Made by a program: the position numbers and the translations under genes
Notes under the pieces: model-generated
What the model was told of the DNA's origin: nothing
Seen by the model: the letters and a program-made list of their open reading frames with translations, nothing else
Database searches by the model: none
NCBI GenBank assembly: GCA_963742715.1
Contig: CAVUMR010000002.1
Location: 2,046,001-2,110,000, forward strand
Direction of reading: 5' to 3'
Source: CAVUMR01 sp963742715
GTDB taxonomy: Bacteria > Actinomycetota > Actinomycetes > Mycobacteriales > Micromonosporaceae
DNA length: 64,000 bases
Shown: positions 36,903 through 45,301 of the stretch, in pieces
Position numbering within the stretch: the first letter of the stretch is position 1
Layout: each line of letters starts with the position of its first letter

Positions 36903-37499
36903 TCAGGCCGGCGACTCCGGGTCGTCGTTCAGCCGGGCATGCAGGTGTACGTCGTGCCAGCCGTCGGTGTGCCGCATGTACCGGCGCATGGTTCCCTCCA
37001 GCACGAATCCGGCCCCGGTCGCGACCCGGCAGGACGGCTCGTTGCGGGTCGAGTGCACCAGGTACAGCCGAACCAGGCCGAGCGTGTCGTGCGTCCACCG
37101 GGCGAGCGCACGGGCGGCCCGGCTCGCCACCCGCGCGCCCCGGGCGGCCGGCAGGGTCCAGTACGACAGCTGCGCCTGCCCCTCGAACAGGAAGACGGTA
37201 CGGAGCCCGATCTGGCCGAGCACCTTGTCCTCGTCCGGCCCGGTGATCGCCCAGCTCGCCTCGGTCTCGGCCGCCCACCGCTCGGCCCAGCCGGCGACCC
37301 ACTGCCGGGCCTCGTCGTCGCTGTCGATGCGACGGACGTGCCAGTGCTGGATGTCGGGCTGATCGAACGCTGTTCGTACCGCCGGCGCGTCGTCCGGTCG
37401 CCACGGCCGCAGCACCAGGTCGTCGTCGACGCGCAGCCGGGGCTGGTCGAGCGCGCGCATGGAGCCGGGCGGGAGCAGGGGCTGGATGAGCATGGGCAC
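36903..37499 (-). CDS. GNAT N-acetyltransferase (RimJ/RimL type)
   Basis: 198 aa. The N-terminal strand LVLRPWRPDDAPAVRTAF, the central YWTLPAARGARVASRAARALARW (acetyl-CoA loop region, R/Q-x-x-G-x-A like) and LYLVHSTRNEPSCRVATGAGFVLEGTMRRYMR match the acetyltransferase_3 fold that modifies protein N-termini or small amines. The specific acceptor is unknown. It lies downstream of the ABC importer genes on the same strand, separated by a 72-bp gap with a hairpin. Confidence 0.88.
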   Translation of the reverse strand: MPMLIQPLLPPGSMRALDQPRLRVDDDLVLRPWRPDDAPAVRTAFDQPDIQHWHVRRIDSDDEARQWVAGWAERWAAETEASWAITGPDEDKVLGQIGLRTVFLFEGQAQLSYWTLPAARGARVASRAARALARWTHDTLGLVRLYLVHSTRNEPSCRVATGAGFVLEGTMRRYMRHTDGWHDVHLHARLNDDPESPA

Positions 37500-37538
37500 C
37501 TGGTCATCATGCCCGGCGTCACTCCGCGTAGCTGCAAG

Positions 37539-37555
37539 GGACCGGCGGTCGGTCC
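37539..37555 (-). terminator. Candidate terminator after sugar ABC operon
   Basis: 6-bp inverted repeat GGACCG/CGGTCC with a 5-nt loop, 17-33 bp past the ATPase stop at 37572. No U-tract. Confidence 0.35.
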
Positions 37556-37571
37556 GGCGACCGGACAGGCC

Positions 37572-38783
37572 CTACGACCCGCGCACCAGCGCGTCGCCGG
37601 TGGCCGGGTCGAAGAAGTACAACCGGCTCGGGTCGACCGCGAGCGTCAACGGCTCCCCCACCGTCAACGGAGCGTCGGCCGGGATGCGGGCGGTGAACCG
37701 GGCGCGCTGCTCGTCCGGCAACAGCAGCACGTCGTCGGTGGTACGCGCGTCCACCGCGGCCCGGGTCGCGTCGGTGTCGACCCGAGGCGCGTCCACGTCG
37801 AAGATCACGTACCGCTCGTCGCCGAGGTCCTCCACCACGGCCGGCGTGACCGTGATCGTCGGCCAGTCGCCGGAGTGGCCGGCAGGCCGATCGACACTGA
37901 ACGCGGTGGGCCGGATCCCGAGGATGACCGGGCCGTCCGGAGCCGGTACCCCTGGCACCTCGATGCCGGCCGCGCGCACCACGCCGCGCTCGACCACGGC
38001 CTCGACGAAGTTCATCGACGGCGAGCCGATGAACGCGCCGACGAACAGGTTCACCGGGTTGCGGAAGATGCCCTGCGGCGTGTCGCACTGCTGCAGCGTG
38101 CCGTCGCGGAGTACCGCCACCCGCTGGCCCAGCGTCATCGCCTCGATCTGGTCGTGCGTGACGTACACGGTGGTGGTACCGAGCCGCTGGTGCAGCAGCG
38201 CGAGCTGGGCCCGCATGCTCACCCGCAGCTTGGCGTCCAGATTGGACAGTGGCTCGTCCATCAGGAACGCCTTCGGCTCCCGGACGATCGCGCGACCCAT
38301 CGCGACCCGCTGGCGCTGCCCGCCGGACAGCGCGGCCGGCCGCCGGTCCAGCAGGTGCTCCAGCCCCAGTACGTCGGCGACCTCGGCCACCCGCCGGTCC
38401 CGCTCGGCCCGGTTGCTGCCCCGCATCCGCAGGCCGAAGCCCATGTTGCGGCGCACGGTCATCCGCGGGTACAGCGCGTAGGTCTGGAACACCATCGCCA
38501 CGTCCCGCTGCTGCGGCAGGTCGTTGGTGACATCCCGGTCGCCGATGTGTACCCGTCCGGAGGTGCACTCCTCCAGCCCGGCGATCATCCGCAGCACCGT
38601 CGACTTGCCGCAGCCGGACGGTCCGACCAGCACGATGAACTCCCCCGGCTCCACCGCCAGGTCGATGTCGCGCGCGGCCACCACGCCGCCGCGGAACCGC
38701 TTGGACACGCCGTCGAGCCGGATGCCGACCGGCTCGCGGCGGGTCACGACGGGGGCGGTGACGGTCACGGCGTACTCCTTCAC
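37572..38783 (-). CDS. Sugar ABC transporter ATP-binding protein (UgpC/MsmK-like)
   Basis: 403 aa. Walker A GPSGCGKST, Q-loop in VFQTYALYP, signature LSGGQRQRVAMGRAIV, Walker B FLMDEPLSNLDA and H-loop VTHDQIEAM are all present. The C-terminal extension of about 150 residues is the TOBE/regulatory domain typical of MalK/UgpC importers. The GTG start follows the permease stop directly. It is the last gene of a binding protein-permease-permease-ATPase operon; many actinobacterial systems lack their own ATPase, so this set is complete. Confidence 0.94.
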   Translation of the reverse strand: MKEYAVTVTAPVVTRREPVGIRLDGVSKRFRGGVVAARDIDLAVEPGEFIVLVGPSGCGKSTVLRMIAGLEECTSGRVHIGDRDVTNDLPQQRDVAMVFQTYALYPRMTVRRNMGFGLRMRGSNRAERDRRVAEVADVLGLEHLLDRRPAALSGGQRQRVAMGRAIVREPKAFLMDEPLSNLDAKLRVSMRAQLALLHQRLGTTTVYVTHDQIEAMTLGQRVAVLRDGTLQQCDTPQGIFRNPVNLFVGAFIGSPSMNFVEAVVERGVVRAAGIEVPGVPAPDGPVILGIRPTAFSVDRPAGHSGDWPTITVTPAVVEDLGDERYVIFDVDAPRVDTDATRAAVDARTTDDVLLLPDEQRARFTARIPADAPLTVGEPLTLAVDPSRLYFFDPATGDALVRGS

Positions 38784-39638
38784 TCAGCCCTTGAGGGCGC
38801 CGGCCATGAGGCCGCGCATGAAGAAGCGGCCGAGCAGGATGTAGATCAGCAGGGTGGGCAGGCAGGCGAGCAGCGCGCTCGCCATCGACTCGTTGAAGTA
38901 CACGCCCTGCCCGCCGGCGATGTTGTTCAGCGCCACCGTCACCGGCCAGTAGTCCTTGCCGGTGAGCAGCACGCCGAACAGGAAGTCGTTCCACGCCGAG
39001 GTGAACTGCCAGATCATCGAGACGGCGAACGCCGGCGGCGCGATCGGCAGCGCGACGTAGAAGAACGTCCGCAGCATGCCCGCGCCGTCCACCTTGGCGG
39101 CCTCGATCAGCTCCTCGGAGATACCGGCGAAGTAGCTCCGGAAGATCAGTGTGGTGATCGGCAGGCCGTAGATGATGTGCGCCAGGATCAGGCCGGTCAG
39201 CCCGCCCTTGAGGCCGGCGTTGCTGAGCACCTGGAACATCGGGATGAGGATCGCCTGGTACGGGATGAACATGCCGAACAGGATCAGCGGGAACACCACG
39301 TCCGCGCCCGGGAAGCGCCACTTCGACAACACGAACCCGTTCGCGGCGCCGAGCACGGAGGCGACGATGCTCGCCGGTACCGCCATCAGCACGCTGTTGA
39401 CCATGCCCGGCCGGATCACCGGCCATACCGCGGCGAAGCTGTCGAACGACAGGGAATGCGGCAACTCCCACATCCGTACGACGCTCACCTCGGCCGGGTT
39501 CTTCAGCGCGGTCACCAGCACCGCGTACACCGGCAGGAGGAAGAAGCAGGCGAGCGTGAACAGCGCGAGGTACCGGATGGTGGTCACCCACGGCGTCCAG
39601 CGGGACCGGATCCGGCTGGAGCTCTCCACCGCTGTCAC
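38784..39638 (-). CDS. Sugar ABC transporter permease 2 (MalG-like)
   Basis: 284 aa with six membrane helices. The EAA loop EELIEAAKVDGAGMLRTFFYVALPIAPPA contacts the ATPase. The ending RFFMRGLMAGALKG is the usual C-terminus of MalG-type permeases. GTG 39638 overlaps the upstream permease stop (GTGA). Confidence 0.93.
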   Translation of the reverse strand: MTAVESSSRIRSRWTPWVTTIRYLALFTLACFFLLPVYAVLVTALKNPAEVSVVRMWELPHSLSFDSFAAVWPVIRPGMVNSVLMAVPASIVASVLGAANGFVLSKWRFPGADVVFPLILFGMFIPYQAILIPMFQVLSNAGLKGGLTGLILAHIIYGLPITTLIFRSYFAGISEELIEAAKVDGAGMLRTFFYVALPIAPPAFAVSMIWQFTSAWNDFLFGVLLTGKDYWPVTVALNNIAGGQGVYFNESMASALLACLPTLLIYILLGRFFMRGLMAGALKG

Positions 39639-40525
39639 CTCTTGCGCTCCGCCCGGACCGTGTACCAGATGTACGGGACGATGACGACCGCGACGCCGAG
39701 CAGCAGCAGCGTGGCGATGGTCGCGCCACGGGCGAAGAAGTAGCCGCCGAACGTGGTGAACCACATGTTCAGCGCCGGGGTGTCGATCGCCAGGTTGTTC
39801 GGGGCCATCGCGTAGAACAGGTCGAACGTCTTGAGTGAGATGTGCGCGAGGATGACCACCGCGCTCATCGTGACCGGTAGCAGCATCGGGCGTACGACGT
39901 GCCAGAACACCCGCGGTTCGTTCGCCCCGTCGACCCGCGCGGCTTCCCGCAGCTCGTCCGGCACGCCGCGCATCCCGGCCAGGAACAACGCCATGATGTA
40001 CCCGGACAGCGCCCAGCCGGCCGGCAGCGCGATGGCGACGATGGCCCACCCGGAGTCGGACTTGTACCAGTCGCTGCGCAGGAAGCCCACGCCGAGCTCG
40101 TCGAAGAGCTTGTTCAGCCCGGCGGTGGAGCGGCCGGAGCCGTTGTCCATCAACCAGCGCCAGATGATGCCGGTGGCGATGAACGAGATCGCCATCGGGA
40201 ACAGGTACACGCTGCGGAAGAAGCTTTCGCCCTTGACGCCCTTCTCCAGCAGCAACGCCATCAGGAAGCCGGCGAGCAGCGCCCCGCCGACGAAGACGAG
40301 GGTGAACTTCCAGATGTGCGAGACGTCCAGGTGGAACCGCTGGTTGTCCACCAGCGCGCGGTAGTTGTCGAAGCCGACGTTGTCGTACTTCGGCAGCAGC
40401 CCCTGCCAACTGGTGAACGAGACCCGGATGTTCCAGCCGATGAAGCCGTAGACGAACACGGCGAGCGCCAGCAGGGACGGCGTGACCAGCAGCAGGCCAG
40501 GACCCCACGAGCGCCACCTGCGCAT
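39635..40525 (-). CDS. Sugar ABC transporter permease 1 (MalF-like)
   Basis: 296 aa from ATG 40525, which has GAGGAGG 6 nt upstream. Six membrane helices are predicted, starting with LLLVTPSLLALAVFVYGFI. The EAA loop is DELREAARVDGANEPRVFWHVVRP. The N-terminal side contains VSFTSWQGLLPKYDNVGFDNYRALV, typical of the sn-glycerol-3-phosphate and oligosaccharide permease group. Confidence 0.93.
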   Translation of the reverse strand: MRRWRSWGPGLLLVTPSLLALAVFVYGFIGWNIRVSFTSWQGLLPKYDNVGFDNYRALVDNQRFHLDVSHIWKFTLVFVGGALLAGFLMALLLEKGVKGESFFRSVYLFPMAISFIATGIIWRWLMDNGSGRSTAGLNKLFDELGVGFLRSDWYKSDSGWAIVAIALPAGWALSGYIMALFLAGMRGVPDELREAARVDGANEPRVFWHVVRPMLLPVTMSAVVILAHISLKTFDLFYAMAPNNLAIDTPALNMWFTTFGGYFFARGATIATLLLLGVAVVIVPYIWYTVRAERKR

Positions 40526-40593
40526 CTGACCTCCTCCTCGGGCTGGTTGGGCCCGGCCGGCATGACCGACCGGGCCCTGACGCTCCGCACCAG

Positions 40594-41874
40594 CTACTTG
40601 TCGTTCTCGTACGCCTTCTTGACCGCGTCGGCGAACTTGGACGTGTTGCCGTCCTTGACGTACAGGCCGAGCGCGGTGTCGATGTCGGTGTTCCAGGCGT
40701 TGTTGGCGACCACGCCGTGGGTCAGCGAACCGACGATCCGGGTGTTCTTGTCCTGCCACTGGTGCAGGTCCCAGGCGAGGTAGTCCTTGTACAGCGAGGC
40801 ATCCGCGTCGGTACGCGCCGGCACCGAGCCCTTCTGCGGGTTGAACAGGTCCTGGCCCTCCTTGGAACCGCACTCGGTCAGCCACTTCTTCGCCGACTCG
40901 GGGTGCTTGGCCCCCACCGGCAGGGTGAACGAGTCGGACAGGAACTGGAACACGCCGTCGGTACCCGGAGAGGCGACCGCGTTGTAGTCGGTCTGCCACT
41001 TGAGCTTCTTGGACACCGCGAGGTACGAGTAGCTCCAGTCGCCCATCACGTTGTACGCCGCGGTGCCGTCGATGATGTGGTCCAGCGCCGGCTGCCAGTC
41101 CGCGCCCGCGGACTTGATGTCCGAGTAGCTCAGCACCTTCTTGTACACGTCGATGGCGCCGGTGACGTCACTGCTCGTCCAGTCGGTCTTGCCGTTCCAC
41201 AGGCCCTCGTAGTCGTCGGCGCCGAGCTCGCCCAGCAGCACGGTCTCGAGCAGGTGCTTCTGCGCCCACAGCGGGCCGATCGACAGCGGGGTGATGCCCT
41301 TCGACTTGATCTTCGGCGCCTGGGCCAGGAACTCCGACCAGGTCTTCGGCGGCGTGGTGACGCCCGCCTTGGCCAGCGTCTTCGGGTTGAACCACAGCAG
41401 GTTGGCCCGGTGGATGTTCACCGGTACCGAGTAGACCTTGCTGTCGATGGTGAGGCTGTCCAGCAGGCCCTTGGGGAACACGTCCTTCCAGCCCTGCTCG
41501 TCGTACAGGCTGGTCAGGTCCTGGACCTTGCCGGCCTTGATGTCGTCGGCCAGTTCCAGCCCGGCGTGCCGCTGGTAGGAGTCCGGCGGGTCGTTGGCCA
41601 GCAGCCGGTTGGCCAGGATCGCCTTGGCGTTGGAGCCGGCGCCGCCGGACACCGCCGCGTTGACGAACTTGACGCCGGAGTTCTTCTTCTTGAAGTCGGC
41701 CACCATGGCGGCCAGACCCTCCTGCTCACCGGGGCCGGTCCACCAGGAGAACACCTCGACCTGGTTGTCGTTGCCGCTCGAGCCACCCGACCCCGAGCCT
41801 GACCCGCAGGCCGGAAGCGCGATCAGGGCTGCGGCCATCGCCAGCGCGAGGAAACCCGTGCGGCGTCTGAACAT
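40594..41874 (-). CDS. Extracellular solute-binding lipoprotein (sugar family)
   Basis: 426 aa from ATG 41874. Signal peptide with basic start MFRRR and lipobox ALPACG, then a Gly/Ser linker. The mature protein is a family-1 solute-binding fold (EVFSWWTGPGEQEGL, AILANRLLANDPPDSYQ, WNTDIDTALGLYVKDGN). It captures a mono- or oligosaccharide for the two permeases that follow. The ligand cannot be told. A G-rich site lies just before the ATG. A longer in-frame start at 42057 is rejected because it would bury the signal peptide. Confidence 0.92.
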   Translation of the reverse strand: MFRRRTGFLALAMAAALIALPACGSGSGSGGSSGNDNQVEVFSWWTGPGEQEGLAAMVADFKKKNSGVKFVNAAVSGGAGSNAKAILANRLLANDPPDSYQRHAGLELADDIKAGKVQDLTSLYDEQGWKDVFPKGLLDSLTIDSKVYSVPVNIHRANLLWFNPKTLAKAGVTTPPKTWSEFLAQAPKIKSKGITPLSIGPLWAQKHLLETVLLGELGADDYEGLWNGKTDWTSSDVTGAIDVYKKVLSYSDIKSAGADWQPALDHIIDGTAAYNVMGDWSYSYLAVSKKLKWQTDYNAVASPGTDGVFQFLSDSFTLPVGAKHPESAKKWLTECGSKEGQDLFNPQKGSVPARTDADASLYKDYLAWDLHQWQDKNTRIVGSLTHGVVANNAWNTDIDTALGLYVKDGNTSKFADAVKKAYENDK

Positions 41875-41940
41875 CGTGCCACCCCCAACATCCCGGGACA
41901 TCGCCTGCCGGTGGGGGCCGCGTGACGGTCCCCGCCGGCA

Positions 41941-41960
41941 AGTTGTCGTATACGTTTTCG
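41941..41960. promoter_or_regulatory. Candidate operator/promoter of the sugar ABC operon
   Basis: An A/T-rich island with palindrome CGTATACG at 41947-41954, about 70 bp upstream of the binding-protein start. It is the only such element in a GC-rich 249-bp gap (41875-42123), and CG-centred palindromes of this kind are typical LacI-family targets. No regulator gene is adjacent. Confidence 0.35.
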
Positions 41961-42050
41961 GCGCTTGGTCAGGGGTCAGCGCAGCACGCCGAGCCACCTT
42001 CGTTGGACCGTGGCATAACGGCATGATCGCCTCAAGGTGAACACGCCGAA

Positions 42051-42079
42051 TTGGCACCCTGATCGCAACAGGGTGCCAA
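42051..42079 (-). terminator. Strong hairpin downstream of folE
   Basis: Perfect 10-bp inverted repeat TTGGCACCCT/AGGGTGCCAA with a 9-nt loop, 45 bp past the folE stop (42124). No U-tract, but the stem is long and exact. It would separate folE transcription from the sugar operon. Confidence 0.65.
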
Positions 42080-42123
42080 TGGCGGCGGGGCCAGGCGGCG
42101 GGCAGTCAGCCCGGCGCGGCAGC

Positions 42124-42714
42124 TCAGCCCGGGGCGACGCCGGTCAGCGCGAAGAACTCGGCCCTGGACCGGGCGTCCTCGCGCAGCCCGCCGAGCAGCG
42201 TCGAGGTGACCGTCCGGGAGCCGGTGGCCTGCACCCCGCGCAGGGTCATGCACAGGTGCTCGGCCTCGATCACCACGCCCACCCCGGTCGGCTGCAGCCG
42301 GGCCGCGAGCCAGTCCGCGATCTGCTTGGTCAGCCGCTCCTGTACCTGCGGGCCGTGCGCGAAGTGTTCGACCACCCGGGCCAGTTTGGACAGCCCGAGA
42401 ATGCGGTCACCGGGGAGGTAGCCGACGTGCGCCACCCCGACGAACGGCAGCAGGTGGTGCTCGCACACCGACCGGATCGGGATGCCCCGGGCCAGCACCA
42501 GCTCGTCGTACCCCTCCTCGTTCGGGAACGTGGTGAGGGTGAACTCGCGCGGCGTGAGCAGCTCCGCGTACGCCTGGGCCATCCGTCGCGGAGTGTCCCG
42601 CAGGCTCTCGCTCTCCAGTGAGATGCCCAGCGCGCGCAGGAAGTCCCCGGCCGCGACCTCGGCCGCGACCAGATCCCGGTCGGCATCCGGCCGTACCACC
42701 CGCAGCGCGGTCAT
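42124..42714 (-). CDS. folE: GTP cyclohydrolase I
   Basis: 196 aa, family length. Zinc and catalytic motifs are SVCEHHLLPFVGVAHVGYLP and EAEHLCMTLRGV, with DTPRRMAQAYAELL near the N-terminus and GSRTVTSTLLG near the end. It converts GTP to 7,8-dihydroneopterin triphosphate for folate or pterin cofactors. The start overlaps the membrane-protein gene stop by 4 bp. No other folate genes are nearby, so this may be a second copy with a special role in this operon. Confidence 0.96.
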   Translation of the reverse strand: MTALRVVRPDADRDLVAAEVAAGDFLRALGISLESESLRDTPRRMAQAYAELLTPREFTLTTFPNEEGYDELVLARGIPIRSVCEHHLLPFVGVAHVGYLPGDRILGLSKLARVVEHFAHGPQVQERLTKQIADWLAARLQPTGVGVVIEAEHLCMTLRGVQATGSRTVTSTLLGGLREDARSRAEFFALTGVAPG

Positions 42715-43163
42715 GAGCCCACGCCGAGACCGATCAGCAGCACGAGTACCACGGTGATCACCGCGAACACCCCGTGCCCGTACACGAGCGGCTTCGGGAA
42801 TCCGGTCTCGATGGTGCTCTCGCGCCGGCGTACCCCACCGAGCCAGCGGAAGAACATCACGTCACCCAGTACGGCCACCAGCACCAGCAGTACGAGCGCG
42901 ATCCACACCAGCGACTCGGTGTCGGTCACGACGTACGCGATCCACACCACCAGACCGACCGCCGCGAGCAGGAAATGGCCGAAGATCAGGGCCGGTACCA
43001 GCCGGGTCGGTAAGCCCGTTCCCGTCGTACCGCCCGCGGTTCCGGCACCGGTCGCGGCACCGGCCTGACCGGCGCGGACCCCGCCGCGGGAGAGCCACAT
43101 TCCGAGCATGACGAAGCCACCGACTGCGGTGAGCAACCAGGTGAGGAGGGCGATGATCGGCAT
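42711..43163 (-). CDS. Membrane protein of unknown function in folE operon
   Basis: 150 aa, with four predicted membrane helices at about 3-22, 52-74, 81-104 and 127-147 and a Gly/Ala/Thr-rich cytoplasmic or outer loop at about 28-50. Not recognised. ATG 43163 overlaps the upstream stop (TAATG), and its own stop overlaps folE (ATGA), so the three genes are tightly coupled. Confidence 0.75.
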   Translation of the reverse strand: MPIIALLTWLLTAVGGFVMLGMWLSRGGVRAGQAGAATGAGTAGGTTGTGLPTRLVPALIFGHFLLAAVGLVVWIAYVVTDTESLVWIALVLLVLVAVLGDVMFFRWLGGVRRRESTIETGFPKPLVYGHGVFAVITVVLVLLIGLGVGS

Positions 43164-43702
43164 TACTGCTCCTTGGAGTTCACAGTGGAGGTCGTGTTCG
43201 CCGGGGCCGTGAAGCCCTCGGCCTGGACATCCTCGGCGGCGACGCGCACCCCGTACCGGTAGGCGAGCTTGCCGCCGAGATAGCCGGAGGCGCCCAGCAC
43301 AGCGAGGCTGACCGCGGACAGCACCACCAGTCCGACCGGTACCGCGCCGTCCACCGCACCGCGGCGCAACAGCAGGTTCACCAGGTACGCGGTGGTCACC
43401 GCGAGGTTGAGCGTCATGTGTACGAGGCCGGTCCGGAACGCGGGCGTACCGGTCGGGATCGCGAACAGGTCGAGGAAGCCGGTCAGGGCCGCGGCCAACG
43501 CGCCGGCGATCCCGATCCCGATGAGCCAGCGCGCGCCGTCGGCCAGGAACTCCGGCTCCGCGACAACCCGCGAGGCGAGGTCGAACACCAGGCCGCAGAT
43601 CCAGGCGCCGATGGGCACCGCCACCAGCGCCGGATGGATCGGGTGGCCGTACGGTCCGGCGAGCCGGGTGACCGGCTGCTTGGCCTGGTGTGCGGCGTGC
43701 AT
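43163..43702 (-). CDS. DUF2231 family membrane protein
   Basis: 179 aa. GHPIHPALVAVPIGAWICGLVFDL is the DUF2231 signature (HP...P with the conserved His), followed by FLDLFAIPTGTPAFRTGLVHMTLN and YLGGKLAYRYGVRV. Four membrane helices are predicted. The family often sits beside Rieske or redox genes and may bind heme, but function is unproven. GGAGG precedes ATG 43702. It is the first gene of the leftward operon and is divergent from the winged-helix regulator. Confidence 0.9.
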   Translation of the reverse strand: MHAAHQAKQPVTRLAGPYGHPIHPALVAVPIGAWICGLVFDLASRVVAEPEFLADGARWLIGIGIAGALAAALTGFLDLFAIPTGTPAFRTGLVHMTLNLAVTTAYLVNLLLRRGAVDGAVPVGLVVLSAVSLAVLGASGYLGGKLAYRYGVRVAAEDVQAEGFTAPANTTSTVNSKEQ

Positions 43703-43795
43703 GGTGCCTCCGGTGGGGGGTCACGATCCCGGGTGTCTGGTTTCGCCAACCGGCGCTGTCGTTTCGATCCTGGGCCATCGTCGATCAGATTTCAA

Positions 43796-43823
43796 TAGCG
43801 ACCGTTGGTGTTATTGTTGCGGC
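43796..43823. promoter_or_regulatory. Divergent promoter/operator between DUF2231 operon and HTH regulator
   Basis: CAATA...TATTG flank an imperfect dyad of about 24 bp in a locally A/T-rich stretch. TATTGT (43812-43817) lies 6 nt before GTG 43824 and looks like the -10 of a leaderless transcript. The dyad overlaps it, suggesting autorepression by the regulator. Confidence 0.4.
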
Positions 43824-44696
43824 GTGACCATGGGCTGGGCCGCGGTAGCGGTCCTTCTGGACCGGGTGCGACGCGCCCTGTACGAGCACGTCCGATCGGA
43901 GAACCAGGCGGTCACCAGGGACGATGCCGCCGGAGCGGTCGGCATCTCGCGCAATCTCGCCGCGTTCCACCTGGACAAGCTCGTCGACGCCGGGCTGCTG
44001 CGGGCCAGGTACGAAACCCCCGCCGGCCGGCCCCGATCGGTCGGCCGGGCCCCGAAGGTGTACGAGCCGACCGGCGCCCGGGTCTCGCTGTCCATTCCGG
44101 AACGGCGGTACGAGTTGATCGGCGAGATCCTGGCGACGGCGGTGGCCGAGGAGCCGACCGACGCCGGCCGGGCGGCGGTGCGGGTCGCGCACCGGTTCGG
44201 CCGGGATGTGGGACGGGCCGCGCACGTGGACGCCGATCGGGTCGACGATCCGCTCCGCGCCACCGAGCCGGTGCTGACCCACCTCGGTTTCGAACCGGAG
44301 CGGAGCTGTGCCGACACTGAACGCCGTCCCGACCCTGAACGCCGCGCCGACCCTGAACGCGGTGCCGACACTGAACGCCGTCCCGACCCTGAACGCCGTC
44401 CCGACCCTGAACGCGGTGCCGACCCTGAACGCCGTCCCGACCCTGAACGCGGCGCCGACTCTGAACGCGGCACCGGCGGCGCCGACGATTCGGTACGCCT
44501 GCGCAACTGCCCGTTCCATCCGCTCGCGGCGCGCCAGCCCGAGCTGATCTGCGGAATCAACCTGTCATTCGTGGACGGGCTGCTCGACGGGCTGCTCGAC
44601 CCCGGCGACCGCGCCCGGATCGCGGCAACCCTGGCTCCCCGGCCGGGTGCCTGCTGCGTGGCGCTGCACCGGGTGCCGGCCACCGGGGCAAGCTGA
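43824..44696 (+). CDS. Winged-helix transcriptional regulator with repeat insertion and Cys-rich C-terminus
   Basis: 290 aa from GTG 43824 (ATG 43830 is an alternative). The N-terminal winged helix (about 5-75) includes ALYEHVRSENQAVTRDDAA, ISRNLAAFHLDKLVDAGLL and a wing with GRPRSVGRAPKVYEPT. The C-terminus has CPFHPLA, LICGINLSFVDGLLDGL and PRPGACCVAL, a conserved Cys set typical of this HTH group and suggestive of metal or redox sensing. Between them lies a charged insertion of 54 residues (DPERRP-type hexapeptides) made by nine 18-bp tandem repeats, absent from normal family architecture. It is divergent from the DUF2231-folE operon, its likely target. Confidence 0.85.
   Translation: MTMGWAAVAVLLDRVRRALYEHVRSENQAVTRDDAAGAVGISRNLAAFHLDKLVDAGLLRARYETPAGRPRSVGRAPKVYEPTGARVSLSIPERRYELIGEILATAVAEEPTDAGRAAVRVAHRFGRDVGRAAHVDADRVDDPLRATEPVLTHLGFEPERSCADTERRPDPERRADPERGADTERRPDPERRPDPERGADPERRPDPERGADSERGTGGADDSVRLRNCPFHPLAARQPELICGINLSFVDGLLDGLLDPGDRARIAATLAPRPGACCVALHRVPATGAS
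44313..44474 (+). repeat. Nine-copy 18-bp in-frame tandem repeat inside the HTH regulator gene
   Basis: Exactly nine 18-bp units (162 bp), consensus GACCCTGAACGCCGTCCC with variation at a few positions, encoding D-x-E-R-x-x hexapeptides. Because 18 is a multiple of three, copy-number change keeps the reading frame. All other frames are also open across it, which produces spurious ORFs. Confidence 0.95.
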
Positions 44697-44761
44697 CCGG
44701 GCCGACTGACCGGCGCCGGCCGACCAGCGCAGGCTGACTGCCGGGTAAGCGCGCCCGGCCC

Positions 44762-45301
44762 TCAGCGCGCCAGCCGGGGCAACCGGTGCAGGGTGACGTC
44801 GACCAGCTCGCCGCCGCGGGCGTCGGCGGTCAGGTAGGTGCAGTGGGGCTGGCGCCGGCGGTCGGTCGGCGAACCGGGGTTCAGCAGCCGCAGTCCACCG
44901 GGCGCGACCGTGTCCCAGGGGATGTGGCTGTGGCCGAACACCAGCACGTCGGTGTCCGGGTACTGAGCGGCGCAGCGCTGCTCGCGTCCGGTCGCGGAAC
45001 CTGTCTCGTGTACCACCGCCAACCGGATGCCGGCCAACTCGACCCGGGCGACCTCGGGCAGCCGCCGGCGCAACGGTGGCCCGTCGTTGTTGCCGTACAC
45101 CCCGACGAGCCGGCGGGCGCGCGCCTCGATCGCGTCCAGCAGCGCGACGTCCACCCAGTCCCCCGCGTGCAGCACCACATCGGCCCGGTCCACCTCGTCC
45201 CAGACCTGTTCGGGCAGCTCCCGGGCCCGCTTCGGTACGTGCGTGTCCGCGATCAACAGCAGCCGCAGCGCGTCTGACCCCATCCGTGGAGTCAACGTCA
45301 C
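44762..45301 (-). CDS. YfcE-like metallophosphoesterase
   Basis: 179 aa. Complete calcineurin-like motifs: LLIADTHVP, LHAGDW, YGNND, AVVHETG and VFGHSHIP. Family members hydrolyse phosphodiesters with two metal ions; the physiological substrate is usually unknown. The GTG start overlaps the upstream DUF1707 gene stop (GTGA). Confidence 0.92.
   Translation of the reverse strand: MTLTPRMGSDALRLLLIADTHVPKRARELPEQVWDEVDRADVVLHAGDWVDVALLDAIEARARRLVGVYGNNDGPPLRRRLPEVARVELAGIRLAVVHETGSATGREQRCAAQYPDTDVLVFGHSHIPWDTVAPGGLRLLNPGSPTDRRRQPHCTYLTADARGGELVDVTLHRLPRLAR

Noticed and set aside
36939..39743. 934-codon plus-strand open frame opposite the ABC transporter genes
   Set aside because: Low-complexity His/Arg/Val-rich translation. 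The opposite strand encodes complete ATPase and permease motifs.
40594..42057. Longer solute-binding protein starting at 42057
   Set aside because: It would place 61 unrelated residues before a perfect signal peptide and lipobox; ATG 41874 fits.
44308..44547. Plus-strand ORF of PTLNAV repeats and minus-strand FRVGTA repeats
   Set aside because: Both are other frames of the 18-bp repeat inside the regulator gene. Only one frame links to a winged helix and a conserved C-terminus.
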